Shown: piece by piece, positions 8,935 through 19,387 of the stretch
How positions within the stretch are numbered: position 1 is the stretch's first letter
Layout: each line of letters starts with the position of its first letter
Source of the DNA: Paracoccus yibinensis
Lineage (GTDB): Bacteria > Pseudomonadota > Alphaproteobacteria > Rhodobacterales > Rhodobacteraceae
Length of the DNA stretch: 64,000 nt
Assembly: GCF_030846195.1 (NCBI RefSeq)
Contig: NZ_JAVCWH010000005.1
Coordinates: forward strand, 248,001-312,000
Direction: 5' to 3'
The notes under the pieces: generated by a model
Seen by the model: the letters and a program-made list of their open reading frames with translations, nothing else
What the model was told of the DNA's origin: nothing
The model's database searches: none
Translations under genes and position numbers: made by a program

Positions 8935-10341
8935 TCAGTGCTTCTTGTGAAGCTTCCGCTTGTGCGGCGCCCACAGCCGCTTGTTCGTCAGATACAGCAG
9001 CGAGGTCAGCACGATCAGGAACAGCACCGACACCAGACCAACCGTCTTGCGGTCGGTCAGCTTCGGCTCGGCCGTCCACATCAGGAAGGCCGACACGTCG
9101 CGGGCCATCTGATCGACCGTGGCGGGCGTGCCATCCTCATACGTCACCAGATCGTCCGACAGCGGCGGCGGCATGGCGATGTTGCCGCTTGCAAAGGCGG
9201 TGTTTTCATAAAGCACCGTGCCCGCCTGCTCGACTTCCTCGCCGGTATAGCTGGTCAGAAGCGCGTGGATGTATTCCGGTCCGCCGATGCCGTTGACCAG
9301 CTGGCTGATACCCGTCCCGTAAGGACCATGGAACGCCGCACGGGCCTTGGCCATCAACGACAGATCAGGTCCCATGCCGTCGCCCGTGACCGTGGGGAAG
9401 TGGTCCGTCGGAAGACGGGCACGTTCCTCGCCGGTTTCGGGGTCCAGGATCGGGGTCAGGTTCGCGGCATAGGCACGGACCTGGTCCTCGGGCAGGCCGG
9501 GGCCGCCGTCATCATGCAGCGTGCGGATCGGCACGAACTTGAGGCCGTGGCAGGCCGCGCAGACCTCAGTATAGACCTGAAGGCCGCGCTGAAGCTGGAA
9601 CTGGTCGAACTTGCCGAACGGTCCTTCGAAGCTGAAGGCGATGTCCTCGATATGAACCGCGCCGTGGCTGTCGGCATGCTCTTCCTCGCCCTCGATCGCG
9701 GTGTGACCCTCGGCTGCGCTGGGATCATCCTCGGGCGTGCCCTCGATGTCGTCATGGCGTTCCTCGGCCACCACCGTGCCGGTGGTTTCCGCCGGGGCTG
9801 CTGCTTCGTCGCCCTCGGTCAACTGGGCCGCATCGGCGGCGTCCTGGCCCGCGCCCGGCTCTTGCGCAGCAGCCTCGGCAGCCGGTTCCTCGGCGGACGG
9901 GGCGGCTTCCTCGGCAGCCTCGGCCGCAGGTTCTTCCGCAGCCGGTTCCGCCGGTGCCGCTTCTTCCTCGGCCGGGGTTTCGCCATCCGCTGCCGTTGCC
10001 GCGGGCGCTTCCGGGGCTTCCATCGGCGTCAGCTCTCCCCCTGCCGGGGTGGAGGTCGGTTCGGACGATTGGGTGGGCGCCGTTGCGGATTCACCGGCAG
10101 GGGTTTCCCCCGATCCGGCCTCGACCGGAGCGGCGGGTGCCTCGGCCGGGGCCTGGTCCGGGGCCGTGGCGGGGGCCGCCTGGTCTTCGGTCGCCGGAGG
10201 AAGGGCCACAGGCGGGGTCGCCTGCGGGGCCTCGGCCCCTTGCTGGGCCGGGGCAATCGTGACGGCATCCTGCGCAAGCGCGCCGCCGGCAGAGATCGCC
10301 AGGGCCAGAGCGGCCGTGAGCGTCTTGGTTCTCAGGGTCAT
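8935..10341 (-). CDS. petC: Cytochrome c1 of the bc1 complex, with long acidic N-terminal arm
   Basis: Heme subunit of complex III. A signal peptide (about residues 1-24, ending GGALAQD) precedes a low-complexity arm of about 200 residues (26-225) made almost entirely of Ala, Glu, Pro, Asp, Thr and Gly with essentially no Lys or Arg. The cytochrome domain follows, with heme-binding CAACH at 261-265, a methionine-ligand region ([12 protein letters not shown]), and a C-terminal membrane anchor before [15 protein letters not shown]. Paracoccus denitrificans c1 is known for a similar acidic insertion, thought to help dock cytochrome c. The start at 10341 is chosen because the signal peptide begins there. 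Last gene of petABC. Confidence 0.97.
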   Translation of the reverse strand: MTLRTKTLTAALALAISAGGALAQDAVTIAPAQQGAEAPQATPPVALPPATEDQAAPATAPDQAPAEAPAAPVEAGSGETPAGESATAPTQSSEPTSTPAGGELTPMEAPEAPAATAADGETPAEEEAAPAEPAAEEPAAEAAEEAAPSAEEPAAEAAAQEPGAGQDAADAAQLTEGDEAAAPAETTGTVVAEERHDDIEGTPEDDPSAAEGHTAIEGEEEHADSHGAVHIEDIAFSFEGPFGKFDQFQLQRGLQVYTEVCAACHGLKFVPIRTLHDDGGPGLPEDQVRAYAANLTPILDPETGEERARLPTDHFPTVTGDGMGPDLSLMAKARAAFHGPYGTGISQLVNGIGGPEYIHALLTSYTGEEVEQAGTVLYENTAFASGNIAMPPPLSDDLVTYEDGTPATVDQMARDVSAFLMWTAEPKLTDRKTVGLVSVLFLIVLTSLLYLTNKRLWAPHKRKLHKKH

Positions 10342-10354
10342 CTTCTGGCTCTCC

Positions 10355-11677
10355 TTACTCGGCCATGCGCGTGGGCGAATCGTAATGCGCAAGGTAGTCT
10401 TCCTCGATTGTGGCGGGCATCGGCTCGGGCTTCTCGATCACGCCCAGCAGCGGCAGGATGACCAGGAAATAGGCGAACCAGTAGGCCGAGGCGATCAGCG
10501 AGATCGTGGCATAGGGTTCCTCGGCCGGCATCGCGCCACACCACATCAGCAGCATGAAGTCGAAGGCCAGAAGCCAGAACCACCACTTGAACTGCGGGCG
10601 ATAGCGCCCCGAGCGCACGCGGCTGGTGTCCAGCCACGGCACCAGCGCCATGACCAGGATCGCGCCGAACATCGCCAGCACGCCGAAGAACTTGGCGTCG
10701 ATGATGCCGAAGGACAGGAACTGGACGATCTGCACGATCCAGACATCGGCCGTGAAGGCGCGCAGGATCGCGTAGAAGGGCAGGAAATACCATTCCGGCA
10801 CGATATGGGCGGGCGTCACCAGCGGGTTCGCCTCGATATAGTTGTCGGGGTGGCCCAGATAGTTCGGCATGAAGCCCACGACCGCGAAGAAAACCACCAG
10901 AACCACGCCCAGCGCGAACAGGTCCTTCATCACGAAATAGGGCCAGAAGGGCAGGGTGTCCTTTTGGGCGTCTTCCTTGCTGGTGCGGCGCACCTCGACC
11001 CCGGTGGGGTTGTTGTTGCCGGTGGTGTGGAAGGCCCAGACGTGGACGATGGCCAGGCCCAGGATCACGAAGGGCAGCAGGTAGTGCAGCGAGAAGAAGC
11101 GGTTCAGCGTGGCGTTGTCCACGGCCGGTCCGCCCAGCAGCCATTGCTGGATCGCGCCGCCGACGCCCGGGATCGCGCCGAACAGGCCCGTGATCACCGT
11201 GGCGCCCCAGAAGGACATCTGGCCCCAGGGCAGCACATAGCCCATGAACGCGGTCGCCATCATCGCCAGATAGATCAGCATCCCGATGATCCAGGTGACT
11301 TCGCGCGGTGCCTTGTAGCTGCCGTAGTAAAGGTTGCGGAAGATGTGCAGATAGACGGCGACGAAGAACAGCGAGGCGCCGTTCGCGTGCAGATAGCGCA
11401 GCATATAGCCGCCGTTCACGTTGCGCATGATGTGTTCGACCGACGCAAAGGCCATGTCCACATGCGGCGTGTAGTGCATCACCAGAACGATGCCCGTGAC
11501 GATCTGCAGAACCAGGCAGAACATCAGCACGATGCCCCAGATCCACATCCAGTTCAGGTTCTTCGGCGTGGGGATCATGATCGTGTCATAGACGATCGCA
11601 ACGATCGGCAGGCGGCGGTGCAGCCACTTCTCAAAGCCCGTCCTGGGCTCGTAATGGTCGTGCGGAATTCCGGCCAT
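10355..11677 (-). CDS. petB: Cytochrome b of the bc1 complex
   Basis: Membrane subunit (440 residues) with two b hemes and the quinol oxidation and quinone reduction sites. The paired heme-ligand histidines lie in the helices around [12 protein letters not shown] to HANGASLFF and [15 protein letters not shown]. The conserved Qo-site [13 protein letters not shown] motif (with PEWY) is present, as is [28 protein letters not shown] precedes the start. It sits between petA and petC. Confidence 0.98.
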   Translation of the reverse strand: MAGIPHDHYEPRTGFEKWLHRRLPIVAIVYDTIMIPTPKNLNWMWIWGIVLMFCLVLQIVTGIVLVMHYTPHVDMAFASVEHIMRNVNGGYMLRYLHANGASLFFVAVYLHIFRNLYYGSYKAPREVTWIIGMLIYLAMMATAFMGYVLPWGQMSFWGATVITGLFGAIPGVGGAIQQWLLGGPAVDNATLNRFFSLHYLLPFVILGLAIVHVWAFHTTGNNNPTGVEVRRTSKEDAQKDTLPFWPYFVMKDLFALGVVLVVFFAVVGFMPNYLGHPDNYIEANPLVTPAHIVPEWYFLPFYAILRAFTADVWIVQIVQFLSFGIIDAKFFGVLAMFGAILVMALVPWLDTSRVRSGRYRPQFKWWFWLLAFDFMLLMWCGAMPAEEPYATISLIASAYWFAYFLVILPLLGVIEKPEPMPATIEEDYLAHYDSPTRMAE

Positions 11678-11689
11678 CGAGATTCCTCC

Positions 11690-12253
11690 TCAGCCCAGCT
11701 TGATGGTGGTGTCGTCGAGGAATTCGGCGACGGGAATATGCAGGTTCTGCGGCGCGGGGCCGCGGCGAATGCGTCCGGCGGTGTCGTAATGCGAACCGTG
11801 GCAGGGGCAGAACCAGCCGCCGAAGTCGCCCGCGCCGTCGCCGATGGGCACGCAGCCCAGATGGGTGCAGACGCCGATCTGCACCAGCCATTCGCCGGCC
11901 TCGTCCAGGGTGCGGTTCTGGTCCGTGGCAGGTTCCACGCCAGCGAGATTGGCGTTCTGCGCCGTGGGGTCGATCAGTTCGCTGATATCGACCGCCCGGC
12001 CGGCTTCAATCTCCTCGGGGGTGCGGCGGCGGATGAACACGGGCTTGCCCAGCCATTTGACGGTCAGCTGCGTGCCCTCGGCCACGCCGCTGACATCGAC
12101 CTGGATCGAGGCAAGCGCCTGCACGTCGGCCGAGGGGTTCATCTGGTTCACAAGCGTCCAGGCGGCGGCACCGGCGGCCACCGTGCCTGCGCCCGCCGTG
12201 GCATAGTAGAGGAAATCCCTCCGGGTGCCTACGTGGTCATCTGCGTGGGACAC
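11690..12253 (-). CDS. petA: Rieske iron-sulfur protein of the bc1 complex
   Basis: A 187-residue [2Fe-2S] subunit. The N-terminus has a Tat-type signal/anchor with twin arginines ([19 protein letters not shown]) and one membrane helix. Cluster ligands are in [12 protein letters not shown] and CPCHGSHYD, the two family boxes. It is first in petA-petB-petC, 12 bases before petB. The upstream region (12254-12446) must carry the operon promoter, but I cannot assign clear -35/-10 boxes. Confidence 0.98.
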   Translation of the reverse strand: MSHADDHVGTRRDFLYYATAGAGTVAAGAAAWTLVNQMNPSADVQALASIQVDVSGVAEGTQLTVKWLGKPVFIRRRTPEEIEAGRAVDISELIDPTAQNANLAGVEPATDQNRTLDEAGEWLVQIGVCTHLGCVPIGDGAGDFGGWFCPCHGSHYDTAGRIRRGPAPQNLHIPVAEFLDDTTIKLG

Positions 12254-12446
12254 GGGTCATTCTCCAATTCGGGCCGGGGACCGGCCGATACGACAATCCG
12301 GGCCGCGCATCGTCGCAGCCTTCGCGGGGGCGGTTCTAGCGTTCAATTATCCTTCAGTCCAGCGGGTAAGCCCGTCTGTCCTGGCCCATTCCCCAGCCGC
12401 TGTTGGAAAATTGTCGCGGGCATTTCGTCGCAGGTCCGAAGCAGGC

Positions 12447-12514
12447 AGGGGGCTTTCAGCCCCCTCGGCCGCTGGCGCGGCGTTCACCCCCTGAGGATAT
12501 TTGGGCACAGAAGA
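12447..12514 (+). repeat. Intergenic hairpin/GGATATTT repeat, copy 1
   Basis: A perfect 8-bp hairpin (AGGGGGCT ... AGCCCCCT, 12447-12465) is followed by a 20-base spacer and CCCCCTGAGGATATTTGGGC, then CAGAAGA. Related copies occur at 39634-39698 and 47350-47400 (both reversed) and inside a gene at 55441-55490. This copy abuts the radC stop codon. Confidence 0.7.
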
Positions 12515-13282
12515 TCACAGCAGGCCCTGGCTGCGGAAGGACAGTTCGCGCGACTTGCCGATGATCAGGTGGTCGTGGATGATGATTCCCATGCTGTCGG
12601 CCGCCTGGGCGATACGGGCGGTCATGGTGATGTCGGCATCCGAGGGCGTGGGATCGCCCGAGGGGTGGTTGTGGACCAGGATCAGGGCCGAGGCGTTCAG
12701 TTCCAGCGCACGCCGGATGATTTCACGCGGATAGACCGGGACGTGATCGACCGTTCCCCGTGCCTGCTCCTCGTCTGCGATCAGCACGTTCTTGCGGTCG
12801 AGATAGAGGACCCGGAACTGCTCGATCTCGCGATGGGCCATCGCGGTGTGGCAGTAATCCAGAAGCGCGTCCCAGCCGGACAGGACGGGTCGGTGCATGA
12901 CCTTGGCCCGCGCCATGCGCTGTGCCGCAGCCTCGACGATCTTCAGTTCGGTCACGACCGCCGGGCCGACGCCCTCGACCTGTTCCAGCCGGGTGGCGGG
13001 GGCGGTCAGGACGCGGTTGAAATCGCCGAAGGTCTCGATCAGGCGGCGGGCAAGGGGCTTCACATCCTGGCGCGGGATGGCGCGGAACAGAACCAGTTCC
13101 AGCATCTCGTAATCCGGCATCGCACTGGCGCCGCCCTTCATGAAGCGGTCGCGCAGGCGGGCACGGTGATCGGCCAGATAGGACGGCGCCTTGCCGCCGG
13201 GGATCGGGACCAAGGCCGCCTCGTCCTGGGCGGGCTGGAAAAGGGGCAGGGGCATTTCGCCAAAGGTGCGATTCGGGTCCAT
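12515..13282 (-). CDS. radC: RadC family JAB-domain protein
   Basis: 255 residues. An N-terminal helix-hairpin-helix region (VEGVGPAVVTELKIVEA) is followed by the RadC/JAB metal-binding domain with LVHNHPSGDPTPSDAD (HxH...D zinc motif) and a C-terminal HDHLIIG. Despite the historic DNA-repair name, the biochemical role of RadC proteins is not settled; the JAB fold suggests a metallo-isopeptidase or nuclease. The start at 13282 gives MDPNRTFGEM. Confidence 0.93.
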   Translation of the reverse strand: MDPNRTFGEMPLPLFQPAQDEAALVPIPGGKAPSYLADHRARLRDRFMKGGASAMPDYEMLELVLFRAIPRQDVKPLARRLIETFGDFNRVLTAPATRLEQVEGVGPAVVTELKIVEAAAQRMARAKVMHRPVLSGWDALLDYCHTAMAHREIEQFRVLYLDRKNVLIADEEQARGTVDHVPVYPREIIRRALELNASALILVHNHPSGDPTPSDADITMTARIAQAADSMGIIIHDHLIIGKSRELSFRSQGLL

Positions 13283-13328
13283 GGAACCAGCATGGACCCG
13301 CAGCGGTGAAGGAAGGGTTAACGCGGGA

Positions 13329-14489
13329 TCAGCCGCGCATCCCCTCCCAGAAGGTCTTGACCTTGTTGAAGAAGCTGTCGGATTGCGGGCTGTTGTCGGC
13401 CTGCTCGGCTTCGAATTCGCGCAGCAGTTCGCGCTGGCGGGCGGTCAGGTTCACGGGGGTCTCGACGACCAGCTCGATCAGCATGTCGCCCGGCTCGCCT
13501 GCGGCGCCGGGACCGTGACGCAAGGGCGGCATCCCCTTGCCGCGCAGGCGCATCTGACGACCGGACTGGCTGCCTGCGGGCACCTTGACACGGGCGCGGC
13601 CTCCGTCGATCGTGGGCACCTCGACCTCGCCACCCAGGGCGGCGGTCGCCATGCTGACCGGCACCTGGCAGGCCAGGACCTTGCCGTCTCGCAGGAAGAT
13701 CGCGTGATCCTGCACCTCAATGAAGATATACAGGTCACCAGCAGGACCGCCGCGCAGGCCTGCCTCACCCTCGCCCGCCAAGCGGATGCGGGTGCCGGTT
13801 TCCACGCCCGCAGGGATGTTGACCGACAAGGTGCGTTCGCGTTCGATGCGGCCGGCACCGTGGCAGGCCTTGCACGGGTTCTTGACGATCTGACCTTGAC
13901 CGCCGCAGGTGGGGCAGGTGCGTTCGACGGTGAAGAAACCCTGCTGCGCCCGGACCTTGCCCATGCCCGCGCAGGTGGGACAGGCGGCGGGCTGGGTCGC
14001 ACCTTCGGCCCCGGTGCCGTGGCATTCCTCGCAGGCGATGGAGCCGGGAACGGTGATGGACTTCTTCAGCCCGGCATAGGCGTCCTCCAGGCTGACGCGC
14101 AGGTTGTAGCGCAGATCCTGGCCCCGTTGCGCCCGTGACCGGCCCCCGCCGCCGCCACCCCGGCGGCCCATCATGTCGCCGAACAGATCCTCGAACACAT
14201 CCGCGAAGGCGCTGCCGAAATCGCCCGGATGCGCGCCGCGTCCGTTGAAGCCGCCCATGCCGCCGTCGAAAGCCGCATGGCCAAAGCGGTCGTAGGCCGC
14301 CTTCTTCTGGTCGTCCTTGAGGCAGTCATAGGCCTCGTTGGCTTCCTTGAAATGGGCTTCGGCCTGGGGGTTGTCCTTGTTGCGGTCGGGATGAAGTTCC
14401 TTCGCCTTCTGGCGATAGGCCTTCTTGATTTCCTCGGCCGATGCCCCGCGCGTCACGCCCAGAACCTCGTAATAGCAACGCTTGGCCAT
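13329..14489 (-). CDS. dnaJ: Chaperone DnaJ
   Basis: 386-residue type I J-protein. It has a J domain at 1-70 (YYEVLGV, then HPD in LHPDRNKD), a Gly/Phe region ([10 protein letters not shown]), four zinc-binding CxxCxGxG-type repeats ([40 protein letters not shown]) and the C-terminal substrate-binding domain. It stimulates DnaK ATPase. It lies 80 bases after dnaK on the same strand. The start is placed at [12 protein letters not shown]. Confidence 0.98.
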   Translation of the reverse strand: MAKRCYYEVLGVTRGASAEEIKKAYRQKAKELHPDRNKDNPQAEAHFKEANEAYDCLKDDQKKAAYDRFGHAAFDGGMGGFNGRGAHPGDFGSAFADVFEDLFGDMMGRRGGGGGGRSRAQRGQDLRYNLRVSLEDAYAGLKKSITVPGSIACEECHGTGAEGATQPAACPTCAGMGKVRAQQGFFTVERTCPTCGGQGQIVKNPCKACHGAGRIERERTLSVNIPAGVETGTRIRLAGEGEAGLRGGPAGDLYIFIEVQDHAIFLRDGKVLACQVPVSMATAALGGEVEVPTIDGGRARVKVPAGSQSGRQMRLRGKGMPPLRHGPGAAGEPGDMLIELVVETPVNLTARQRELLREFEAEQADNSPQSDSFFNKVKTFWEGMRG

Positions 14490-14569
14490 CTTCTGTCCTG
14501 TCTGGTTCCCCAACGAAACGGCCGGCCCGCGTCAATGCACGGACCGGCCCCGAAAGGGTGCGGCCCGGA

Positions 14570-16486
14570 TCAGCCGCGCTTCTTGTCTTCGCCGAGATCC
14601 TCGAAATCGGCATCCACGATGTCGTCATCCACGTTGCGGGCGCGGTCGCCGTCGTCGTCACCGGCCTCTGGCGAGGCCTGCTGCGACTTGTAGATCGCCT
14701 CGCCCAGCTTCATCGACGCATCCATCACGTTCTGGATGCCGCCGCGGATCTTGCCCGCGTCGTCCGATTTCAGCGATTCTTCCAAGGCGCCGATGGCCAG
14801 TTCGATCGCCTCGACGGTCGAGCCATCGACCTTGTCGCCATGTTCCTCCAGCGACTTCCTGGTCGAATGGATCAGGCTTTCGGCCTGGTTCCTGGATTCG
14901 ACCAGTTCGCGGCGCTGCTTGTCGGCATCGGCATTGGCCTCGGCGTCCTTCACCATCCGCTCGATATCCTCGTCGGTCAGGCCGCCCGAGGCCTGGATGG
15001 TGATGTTCTGCGTCTTGCCGGTGCCCTTGTCCTTGGCGCTGACTGACACGATGCCGTTGGCGTCGATGTCGAAGGTCACCTCGATCTGCGGCAAGCCGCG
15101 CGGCGCGGGTGGGATGTCCTCCAGGTTGAACTGGCCCAGCAGTTTGTTGTCGGCCGCCATTTCCCGTTCGCCCTGGAACACCCGGATCGTCACGGCATTC
15201 TGGTTGTCTTCCGCGGTCGAGAAGATCTGCGACTTCTTGGTCGGGATCGTGGTGTTGCGGTCGATCAGGCGGGTGAAGACCCCGCCCAGCGTCTCGATGC
15301 CCAGCGACAGCGGCGTCACGTCCAGCAGGACCACGTCCTTCACGTCGCCCTGCAGCACGCCGGCCTGGATGGCCGCGCCAAGCGCCACGACTTCATCGGG
15401 GTTCACGCCCTTGTGGGGTTCCTTGCCGAAGAACTCGGTCACGGCCTCGATCACCTTGGGCATCCGGGTCATGCCGCCGACCAGAACGACTTCGTCGATG
15501 TCGGACTTGGACACGCCCGCGTCCTTGATCGCATCCGCCACCGGCTTCATGGTGCGCTTGATCAGGTCGGCGACCAGGCTTTCCAGCTTGGCGCGGGTCA
15601 GCTTGATGACCAGGTGCAGCGGCGTGCCCGAGTTCTTGTCCATCGAGATGAACGGCTGGTTGATCTCGGTCTGCGAGGACGAGGACAGCTCGATCTTGGC
15701 CTTTTCGGCGGCTTCCTTCAGGCGCTGAAGGGCCATCTTGTCCTTGGTCAGATCGACGCCGTGTTCCTTTTTGAACTCGTCCGCGAGATAGTTGACGATG
15801 CGCATGTCGAAGTCTTCGCCGCCCAGGAACGTGTCCCCATTGGTCGATTTCACCTCGAACAGGCCGTCGTCGATTTCCAGGATGGTGATGTCGAAGGTGC
15901 CGCCGCCGAGGTCATAAACCGCGATGGTCTTGCTGTCCTTCTTGTCCAGGCCGTAAGCCAGGGCCGCAGCAGTCGGTTCGTTGATGATGCGCAGCACTTC
16001 AAGGCCCGCGATCTTGCCCGCGTCCTTGGTTGCCTGACGTTGTGCGTCGTTGAAATAGGCGGGAACCGTGATGACAGCCTGCGTCACCGTCTCTCCTAGG
16101 TAGCTTTCCGCCGTCTCCTTCATCTTCTGAAGGATCATCGCGCTGACCTGCGCGGGGGAATACTTCTCGCCCCGCACCTCGACCCAGGCGTCGCCATTGC
16201 CGCCGTCCACGATGCTGTAGGGGACAAGCTTCTTGTCTTTTTCAACCGCCTCGTCGCCGATGCGGCGGCCGATCAGGCGTTTCACGGCGAAGACGGTGTT
16301 GGTGGGGTTCGTGACCGCCTGGCGCTTGGCAGGCTGGCCGACCAGACGCTCGCTTTCCGTGAAGCCCACGATCGAGGGCGTGGTGCGGGCGCCTTCGCTG
16401 TTCTCGATGACCTTGGGCTGGCTGCCGTCCATGATCGCGACGCAGCTGTTCGTGGTGCCGAGGTCGATGCCGATGACTTTTGACAT
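14570..16486 (-). CDS. dnaK: Chaperone DnaK (Hsp70)
   Basis: 638 residues. The ATPase domain has [28 protein letters not shown] and [13 protein letters not shown]; the substrate-binding domain starts near [13 protein letters not shown], and the helical lid ends with the acidic [17 protein letters not shown] tail. The ATG at 16486 follows GGAAA in AAGAAGGAAACAAGC. DnaK prevents aggregation and refolds proteins together with DnaJ downstream. A heat-shock promoter is predicted about 110 bases upstream. No grpE is visible nearby. Confidence 0.99.
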   Translation of the reverse strand: MSKVIGIDLGTTNSCVAIMDGSQPKVIENSEGARTTPSIVGFTESERLVGQPAKRQAVTNPTNTVFAVKRLIGRRIGDEAVEKDKKLVPYSIVDGGNGDAWVEVRGEKYSPAQVSAMILQKMKETAESYLGETVTQAVITVPAYFNDAQRQATKDAGKIAGLEVLRIINEPTAAALAYGLDKKDSKTIAVYDLGGGTFDITILEIDDGLFEVKSTNGDTFLGGEDFDMRIVNYLADEFKKEHGVDLTKDKMALQRLKEAAEKAKIELSSSSQTEINQPFISMDKNSGTPLHLVIKLTRAKLESLVADLIKRTMKPVADAIKDAGVSKSDIDEVVLVGGMTRMPKVIEAVTEFFGKEPHKGVNPDEVVALGAAIQAGVLQGDVKDVVLLDVTPLSLGIETLGGVFTRLIDRNTTIPTKKSQIFSTAEDNQNAVTIRVFQGEREMAADNKLLGQFNLEDIPPAPRGLPQIEVTFDIDANGIVSVSAKDKGTGKTQNITIQASGGLTDEDIERMVKDAEANADADKQRRELVESRNQAESLIHSTRKSLEEHGDKVDGSTVEAIELAIGALEESLKSDDAGKIRGGIQNVMDASMKLGEAIYKSQQASPEAGDDDGDRARNVDDDIVDADFEDLGEDKKRG

Positions 16487-16596
16487 GCTTGTTTCCTTCT
16501 TGCGGCGATTACACTGGACTTCGGGTCCGTTACGGCCCCCGAGGCCCGATCCCAAATGCGATTCAAGGTCCGGCGGGCCGGACGCTTCGGGGGTGT

Positions 16597-16624
16597 ATAT
16601 AGGGATGGTTTGAAGCCCCGCAAG
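16597..16624 (-). promoter_or_regulatory. RpoH (sigma-32) type promoter of dnaKJ
   Basis: On the minus strand CTTG (16624-16621) is separated by 17 bases from CCTATAT (16603-16597). This fits the alphaproteobacterial heat-shock pattern of CTTG plus a 17-18 base spacer plus CyTATnT. It places the transcription start roughly 100 bases before dnaK. Assigned by pattern only. Confidence 0.65.
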
Positions 16625-16651
16625 CGGCGGATGCGGGCAATTTGCGCAAGC

Positions 16652-17473
16652 TCAATCAGCCGCGCTCCAGCTGAGGGATTCGTATTTGCGAGTGGTGAAG
16701 TTGATCAGAAGGCCGATCATCATCGCCGCCAGCGAAAACCAGAGCGCGTAAAGCGGATCGGTTTTCAGGGGCGTGTAGTTGATGAACAGAAAGCCGCGCT
16801 GCTGGTCGATGATGTGGAACAGCGGATTCCAGATGAACCAGGGCAGCAGGGCATTGGGCAGCAGGTTGCCCACGAACATCTTGCCCGAGGCGAACATGTT
16901 GATGCGCTGAAAGACCGTAGTGATCAGTCGCGACCCGCGCGGCGACCAGGGCCGGATGCCCAGGAACACCAGCCCGATACAGGCCCCCGAAAACCACGAC
17001 AGCAGATACATCGCCAGGCATCCCGGCCAGAAGTCGAACCGGATCGGCGCGATCACCACATGATACAGCCACAGGATCGCGATGCAGCTGACCGTCTGCC
17101 GATAAAGCACCGCCAGGGCCGCTGAGGCGATCAGGATCGCGGGATTGAGGGGTTCGTGCTTGACCAGCCCGCCCGAGACGGAGTGGCTGCCCGCCACCGC
17201 GCCCGAGGCCTGGACATGGACCATGAACATGAAGATGCCCGACATCAGATACAGCATGAAGTCGCCGCGGATAGGCGAATTGCGCACCCCCATGATCAGG
17301 TAGATCAGCAGGAAGGCCATCATGAAGATCGCGGATTGCAGGATCGTCAGCAGCAGGCCCATGACCGCGTTGCGGTGATCGTTGCGCAGGTTGTAGACGG
17401 TCTGGTGATAGATCAGCCCAAGCGTCGTTCCGCCCGCCTGGATGATGCTGTTGTTCTTTCGCTGGTTGAACAA
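16652..17473 (-). CDS. ABC-2 type polysaccharide export permease (KpsM-like)
   Basis: About 273 residues with six likely membrane segments; the C-terminal part has FIWNPLFHIIDQQRGFLF and YTPLKTDPLYALW, as in capsule/polyol-phosphate export permeases. The proposed start is a TTG at 17473 (then FNQRKNNSII), because no ATG or GTG is well placed; the start is uncertain. The frame stays open upstream but crosses the divergent cysQ gene. The ATPase partner (KpsT-like) is not in the window, so it is an orphan here. Its neighbours (a kdsB-like gene, galU, galE, glycosyltransferases) fit surface polysaccharide export. Confidence 0.8.
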   Translation of the reverse strand: MFNQRKNNSIIQAGGTTLGLIYHQTVYNLRNDHRNAVMGLLLTILQSAIFMMAFLLIYLIMGVRNSPIRGDFMLYLMSGIFMFMVHVQASGAVAGSHSVSGGLVKHEPLNPAILIASAALAVLYRQTVSCIAILWLYHVVIAPIRFDFWPGCLAMYLLSWFSGACIGLVFLGIRPWSPRGSRLITTVFQRINMFASGKMFVGNLLPNALLPWFIWNPLFHIIDQQRGFLFINYTPLKTDPLYALWFSLAAMMIGLLINFTTRKYESLSWSAAD

Positions 17474-17602
17474 AGTCCGTGCCTGCCCGCTGCCCTGTCC
17501 GACGGGCGCTTGCCCAAGCCGTCTGCCGCGATCATAAGAGGGTCGGGTCCCCCTCACAATCGGCGGGGCCGCGCTGAAAGGGCCGTCAGGGAAGGAAACT
17601 AG

Positions 17603-18400
17603 ATGGAATTTGAACGACTGACCGCCCTGATGCGGCATCTGGCCTTGCAGGCCGGGGCGAAGATCATGGAAATCTATCAGGCCGAGGATTTCGAGGTCCG
17701 GGCAAAGTCCGACGATTCGCCCGTCACCGCCGCGGACGAGGCCGCCGATGCGCTGATCTCGGCCGGGCTGCGCGAGGCGTTCCCCGACATCCCCCTGATC
17801 ACCGAGGAGCAGGCCGCGAGCCATGGCCAGGCCGCCCGGACTTTCCTGATCGTCGATCCGCTGGACGGGACCAAGGAATTCGTGCAGCGGCGCGGCGATT
17901 TCACCGTCAACATCGCCTATGTCCAGGACGGCGTGCCGCTGCATGGCGTGGTCTATGCCCCGGCCAAGGGGCGGCTGTTCTATACCACCGCCGACGGGCG
18001 CTCGGTCGAGGAGCACGGCCCCTTCGGCGAGATTCCGGGCGAAACCGTCCCCATCGGCGTGAACCCGATCCCCGACAACCGCGGGCTGATGGTGGTGGCC
18101 TCGAAGTCTCACCGCGACGCCGCGACCGATGATTACATCGCCCAATACGCGGTGCGCGACATGACCAGTGCCGGGTCGTCGCTGAAGTTCTGCCTTGTCG
18201 CGACGGGCGAGGCGGATCTCTATCCGCGCCTGGGACGCACGATGGAATGGGACACGGCGGCGGGCGATGCCGTGCTGCGTGGCGCCGGCGGCGAGGTGGT
18301 CCGCTTCGACGATCACACCCCTCTGACCTATGGCAAGCCGGGGTTCGAGAACCCGTTCTTCATCGCCTTCGCGCCGGGCGTGCTGCTGGTCCGGGCCTGA
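17603..18400 (+). CDS. cysQ: 3'(2'),5'-bisphosphate nucleotidase CysQ
   Basis: 265-residue inositol-monophosphatase-fold enzyme. The metal-binding motifs are visible: TEEQ (with the preceding PLI), DPLDGTKEF, and EWDTAAGDAVLRGAGG near the C-terminus; the GTKEF form marks CysQ rather than SuhB. It hydrolyses 3'-phosphoadenosine 5'-phosphate, the by-product of PAPS-dependent sulfotransferases and of sulfate assimilation. That fits the sulfotransferase gene 7 kb downstream. AAGGAAACTAG precedes the ATG. It is divergent from the export permease and one base from the next gene. Confidence 0.92.
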   Translation: MEFERLTALMRHLALQAGAKIMEIYQAEDFEVRAKSDDSPVTAADEAADALISAGLREAFPDIPLITEEQAASHGQAARTFLIVDPLDGTKEFVQRRGDFTVNIAYVQDGVPLHGVVYAPAKGRLFYTTADGRSVEEHGPFGEIPGETVPIGVNPIPDNRGLMVVASKSHRDAATDDYIAQYAVRDMTSAGSSLKFCLVATGEADLYPRLGRTMEWDTAAGDAVLRGAGGEVVRFDDHTPLTYGKPGFENPFFIAFAPGVLLVRA

Positions 18401-18401
18401 C

Positions 18402-19202
18402 ATGTCGGTGGTGATCGTCATTCCCGCCCGTCATGCCTCGACGCGCTATCCCGGCAAGCCGCTGGTGGACCTGCGCGGCGCGTCAGGCCAGGCGCGCAGC
18501 CTGATCCGGCGCAGCTGGGACGCGGCCATGGCGGTGTCTGGCGTGGATCGCGTGGTGGTGGCCACCGACGACGACCGCATCCGCGACCATGCGCAGGGTT
18601 TCGGGGCCGAGGTGGTGATGACCTCGACTTCGTGCCGCAATGGCACCGAACGCTGTGCCGAAGCGGTGGCGAACCTGGCCCTGACGCCCGAGATCGTGGT
18701 GAACCTGCAGGGCGACGCGCCCCTGACCCCCGCCTGGTTCGTCGAGGATCTGGTGGCGGGTCTGCGCGCCGATCCCGCCTCCGACGTGGCGACGCCGGTC
18801 CTGCGCTGCACGGGCCGGATGCGCGCGGATCTTGTGGCCGACCGCCATGCGGGCCGCGTGGGCGGCACGACGGCGGTCTTCGGTCATGACCGCCAGGCGC
18901 TGTATTTTTCCAAGGAAGTCATTCCCTTCGCGGCAGGCGATTTCGGCGAGGAAGACCCCAGCCCGGTCTTTCATCACGTGGGCGTCTATGCCTATCGCCC
19001 CCAGGCGCTTGCGGACTATGCGACCTGGGACGAAGGCCGCCTGGAAGGGCTGGAAGGGTTGGAGCAGCTGCGGTTCCTGGAACGCGGCCGCCGGATTCTG
19101 TGTGTCGAGGTCCAGTCGCGCGGCCGGCAGTTCTGGGAACTGAACAACCCCCAGGATGTGCCCCGCCTGGAGGGCATGATGCGGGCCATGAATCTGGACT
19201 GA
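18402..19202 (+). CDS. CMP-KDO synthetase-like cytidylyltransferase (KdsB/KpsU family)
   Basis: 266 residues. It has the nucleotidyltransferase N-terminus VIPARHASTRYPGKPL, the NLQGDAPLTP metal/nucleotide motif and HHVGVYAYRPQAL. KdsB-family enzymes activate 3-deoxy-manno-octulosonate with CTP for LPS core or capsule. The position between capsule-type genes suggests a KpsU-like role. It might instead be the only KdsB or act on a related sugar acid, which the sequence does not decide. Confidence 0.85.
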   Translation: MSVVIVIPARHASTRYPGKPLVDLRGASGQARSLIRRSWDAAMAVSGVDRVVVATDDDRIRDHAQGFGAEVVMTSTSCRNGTERCAEAVANLALTPEIVVNLQGDAPLTPAWFVEDLVAGLRADPASDVATPVLRCTGRMRADLVADRHAGRVGGTTAVFGHDRQALYFSKEVIPFAAGDFGEEDPSPVFHHVGVYAYRPQALADYATWDEGRLEGLEGLEQLRFLERGRRILCVEVQSRGRQFWELNNPQDVPRLEGMMRAMNLD

Positions 19203-19265
19203 ACGTCCCCCATCCGTCGATGGATAGCATTTGCTGTAAATCAGGTGCGTTTTTCTGCGATTGCA

Positions 19266-19275
19266 TTGGCGCCAA
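19266..19275. promoter_or_regulatory. Palindrome TTGGCGCCAA in the galU upstream region
   Basis: A perfect 10-base palindrome lies in the AT-richer 185-base gap between the cytidylyltransferase gene and galU. It could be an operator, but no regulator is identified. No clear promoter boxes were assigned in this gap. Confidence 0.3.
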
Positions 19276-19387
19276 ACTGCTTAGGCCGCTATGATTGCCC
19301 TTGAACGATGCAGCCTTTGCGGGTGATTTGGCGTTAAGCTGCGTTCGGCCCCTGGCCGCCCCGAAAAGATCGAAAAGGTGTCAGCAC

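Noticed and set aside
8935..10341. Acidic arm of cytochrome c1 as a frameshift or foreign insertion
   Set aside because: It is in frame and matches the known acidic domain of Paracoccus c1; composition is high-GC like its neighbours.
16652..18421. A single 589-residue protein fusing the export permease to upstream sequence
   Set aside because: The upstream part is antisense to cysQ and has no family motif; the permease starts near 17473.
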